A DNA stretch of 35,293 nucleotides from Bacteroidota bacterium. Lineage in GTDB: Bacteria; Bacteroidota; Bacteroidia; Chitinophagales; Chitinophagaceae. Of the stretch, positions 34,301-35,293 are shown in pieces. Below the pieces are notes generated by a model that saw only the letters and a program-made list of their open reading frames with translations, made no database searches and was not told where the DNA came from. Position 1 is the first letter of the stretch; the number at the start of each line of letters is the position of its first letter. Both the position numbers and the translations under genes were made by a program. Location: positions 1 through 35,293 of the forward strand of contig JAPLEH010000071.1 of the NCBI GenBank assembly GCA_026391455.1, read 5' to 3'.

Positions 34301-35119
34301 GACAGTGGCTATTTCAAATCGTCTGAACTGAAAGAATCATTCAATGATATCGTAAAACTGGTTCAGGATGAAAACAGCAGCATCCGCCTGAAAGCAGAAG
34401 GTGAATATTTTAAATTCCCTGAAAAATCAGACAAAAAGAACCTGACAGACTTACGCTATGATGATAACTTCCGATACTATACCAGTATGTTCAGTCTGTT
34501 CTATGCAGCATTACCGGAAGACAGCTTTTTCATCAATGCCTTCCCGAAGATCATCAAAGACGGAACACCCAATGATAAACTGGAACTGATCAAGGTATTT
34601 GCCAAACAGAAAAAACTGCCCGAAGACTGGACCCGCCAAACCTTGAAAAGCCTGGCCAGTGAGAAAACACTCTATCTCGATATCTATAAGATATTCCTGT
34701 ATTACAATAAAGAACAGTTTCTCCCGGAAGAGTTCCGCAATAAAACAGATATCGCACTCTCCTTCCTGAAGCAGCAGGGCAGCTATTATTCAAAATACGA
34801 CACGGTTTATTTTGTCAATAGTAAACCCTCTCCTTATACAAAGGGCGAAACCTTTTATTTCTTTAAATTCAGAAAGCAAAAAGAAAAGAACGAAGAAGTG
34901 GCTTATGTACTGTTGACAGAAAATATGTCTGCCATCCTGAGTAAAAAGCCCGTGAAATTCAAATTAACAGATGAACAAGTAGTACCGGGTGAAACCATGG
35001 AATCGATCAGCGCCCGGTTAATGCGACGCCATTATATCAATTTCCTATACGACGATAACAGCGATTCCGATTTCTATCTGGAAGATAAGGATGAGAAGTC
35101 GCTGGATATAAGCGAGTAG
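31346..35119 (+). CDS. Very large TraB/GumN-family exported protein
   Basis: 1257 aa from the ATG at 31346 (the frame runs back to a TTG at 31235, but only this start gives the signal peptide MIKKTSLFIAFLVLTTVSAFSQ). Residues about 22-300 are a TraB/PrgY/GumN domain with both signature motifs, GTYH (45-48) and GAAH (266-269). The TIKI-type enzymes of this fold are metalloproteases using such Gly-x-x-His motifs. The remaining roughly 950 residues match no family I recognise; they are rich in charged and aromatic residues with repeated helical stretches (about 870-1150). Typical TraB/GumN proteins are about 300 aa, so this is a fusion to a large unknown region. Location is expected to be the periplasm or surface. 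Function unknown; a proteolytic role is inferred from motifs. Confidence 0.85.
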   Translation: MIKKTSLFIAFLVLTTVSAFSQGKYPSILWEIKKTPTSKPSYLFGTYHISDKGVFKMGDSIFYALKNVDMVATEVNDNIWQQGTAMFDSMKNGYSFYSDRFSGSFISEGTLRKTNSIPKLPVFISYQPGAINYFLYRNTNAGDGFEEEAFLDRFISSAGYKNGKKIAGLENIIESEIKMIEGEKDEALLDKEENKKLPDGLSEELINDMIFNGYKNNSLDMMDSLNKYTYSSEAYYKKFLIARNFDQADSLDYYIRQGNTVFAAVGAAHLPGAEGVIAIMRQKGYRVRPVKLSGHDKASIDALKKKKVPVFLQKDAQEIDGGISFRAPGTMSMSFANALLKIYSYVDMANGAYYMVSRMYNNSLLFGKSESHMIDAIDSLLYDNIEGEIISKNKTTSNGYPALDVVAQLKNKDQEKYRFIVTPYEAIKIKTGGKNDYTSLPVVDSFFNSFTIHQENKIKNNTGVTIPLNEGNWHTWDCGVFEEATVKSRYSNYDKAKKVMNGCIKFSTTSKELNPDSWYHKMAAESIVSSFALQKDESKKLDLSADLGNKVRLMKLESGGTIAVKTVLRHPYLYLLYSATQQGQPDTNWIAQTRFSLVESEHRYAFTDTMRGFSVKLPYAMNFDPKWKAAKERKTDKPDPDKEINRNSALRYYSKDVYNSDDWDSYTFQHPESLDIIWGSSLKLDSNLYYPDASTFWKPFIPKPYVEPEKENPTVGDNKYNSGSDNEKGYRLNKASQYISQLKYDTSSGVRQQISFIKGDSLSNRAIYHTIILNNDRMYYFQSMVSAPDFTPAPFFKKFMESFNPVNNNAAYNVYTRKLSSMATAFTKAPDMMAKSDVAERLNHLHLNISNLAEIESAMKQLKEHKNENNILRKKLVEIISESDMNPANWPVISNWLKKIYHDENELLTIRLFAVSQIMQRHDERDLGWVMENASVNPDFRSSELRGDMVEYFRKLKNKEKSRPILPLNAFGKGFNTYSTAFSLYDSGYFKSSELKESFNDIVKLVQDENSSIRLKAEGEYFKFPEKSDKKNLTDLRYDDNFRYYTSMFSLFYAALPEDSFFINAFPKIIKDGTPNDKLELIKVFAKQKKLPEDWTRQTLKSLASEKTLYLDIYKIFLYYNKEQFLPEEFRNKTDIALSFLKQQGSYYSKYDTVYFVNSKPSPYTKGETFYFFKFRKQKEKNEEVAYVLLTENMSAILSKKPVKFKLTDEQVVPGETMESISARLMRRHYINFLYDDNSDSDFYLEDKDEKSLDISE

Positions 35120-35120
35120 A

Positions 35121-35155
35121 GAGTGGAGAATTAAAAATTAAGAGTTAAGAATCAT
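35121..35155. repeat. Heptamer array GAATTAA after the TraB/GumN gene
   Basis: GAGTGGA, GAATTAA, AAATTAA, GAGTTAA, GAATCAT in 7-nt register, beginning one nt after the stop codon at 35117-35119. Same word family as at 26688 and 30522. Confidence 0.75.
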
Positions 35156-35199
35156 TGTTGTCCGGTAAAACTATTTATTAGTTTGAAAATCAATTCAGA

Positions 35200-35272
35200 C
35201 CCCTCCCCAAGCGCTACGCGCGTTTCTTTCATCCGCACGTTGTGCGAACTCAGAAACCCCAAAGGAGAGGGG
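35200..35272. repeat. Nested inverted repeat at the window end
   Basis: Outer arms CCCCTCCCC (35200-35208) and GGAGAGGGG (35264-35272, one mismatch), middle arms GTTTCT / AGAAAC (35222-35227 with 35252-35257), inner hairpin CGCAC-GTT-GTGCG (35234-35246). It could be a terminator, a REP-like element or part of an RNA. No gene is visible after 35119. Confidence 0.6.
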
Positions 35273-35293
35273 CTAGAACCCGCTCTGGGGCAA

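Overview
The window looks like a chromosomal segment of a Bacteroidota bacterium, most likely a Chitinophagaceae relative. The evidence is the T9SS C-terminal sorting domains on surface proteins, a DUF3276/PUR-family protein, Bacteroidota-type promoters (TTTG, about 19 nt, TAnnTTTG), few Shine-Dalgarno sequences and many lipoproteins. The family-level placement is inferred from protein character and was not tested by a search.

Layout. 1-5933 (minus): two tandem paralogous, very large secreted beta-sandwich proteins; the first is cut by the window start. 6170-10624 (minus): a PUR-fold nucleic-acid-binding protein, an ABC exporter half-transporter, and a surface lipoprotein with five IPT/TIG repeats of exactly 261 bp. 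11171-11760: tRNA-Ser(UGA) with a consensus promoter and terminator, a tiny GIY-YIG nuclease gene starting at the end of that terminator, then a degraded second copy of the tRNA body and terminator. 11890-17345: LacI-type regulator, two-CBS-domain protein, MutS2 ATPase without Smr domain, a lipoprotein-like PPC/DUF296 protein, and MsrA. 17493-26653: a T9SS cargo protein with a possible operator array, an orphan family-5 solute-binding lipoprotein, a divergent M1 metallopeptidase, a flippase, an NlpC/P60 lipoprotein and a YncE-like propeller lipoprotein. 26830-35119 (plus): dnaE, trxA and a giant TraB/GumN protein.

Most genes look monocistronic: many have their own hairpin terminator or promoter. 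A shared theme is the envelope: at least nine of the proteins carry an export or lipoprotein signal. The rest is housekeeping (replication, redox repair, tRNA).

The two most striking structures are not genes. (1) Many intergenic gaps hold degenerate tandem arrays with a strict period of 7 (sometimes 8) nt. Each array has its own word, usually runs into or directly follows the stop codon of a gene, and two words recur at distant loci. Two arrays contain the palindrome CCGATAGCTATCGG. They recall the heptamer STRR repeats of filamentous cyanobacteria. (2) The tRNA-Ser / GIY-YIG / tRNA-remnant unit looks like a minimal tRNA-targeting mobile element.
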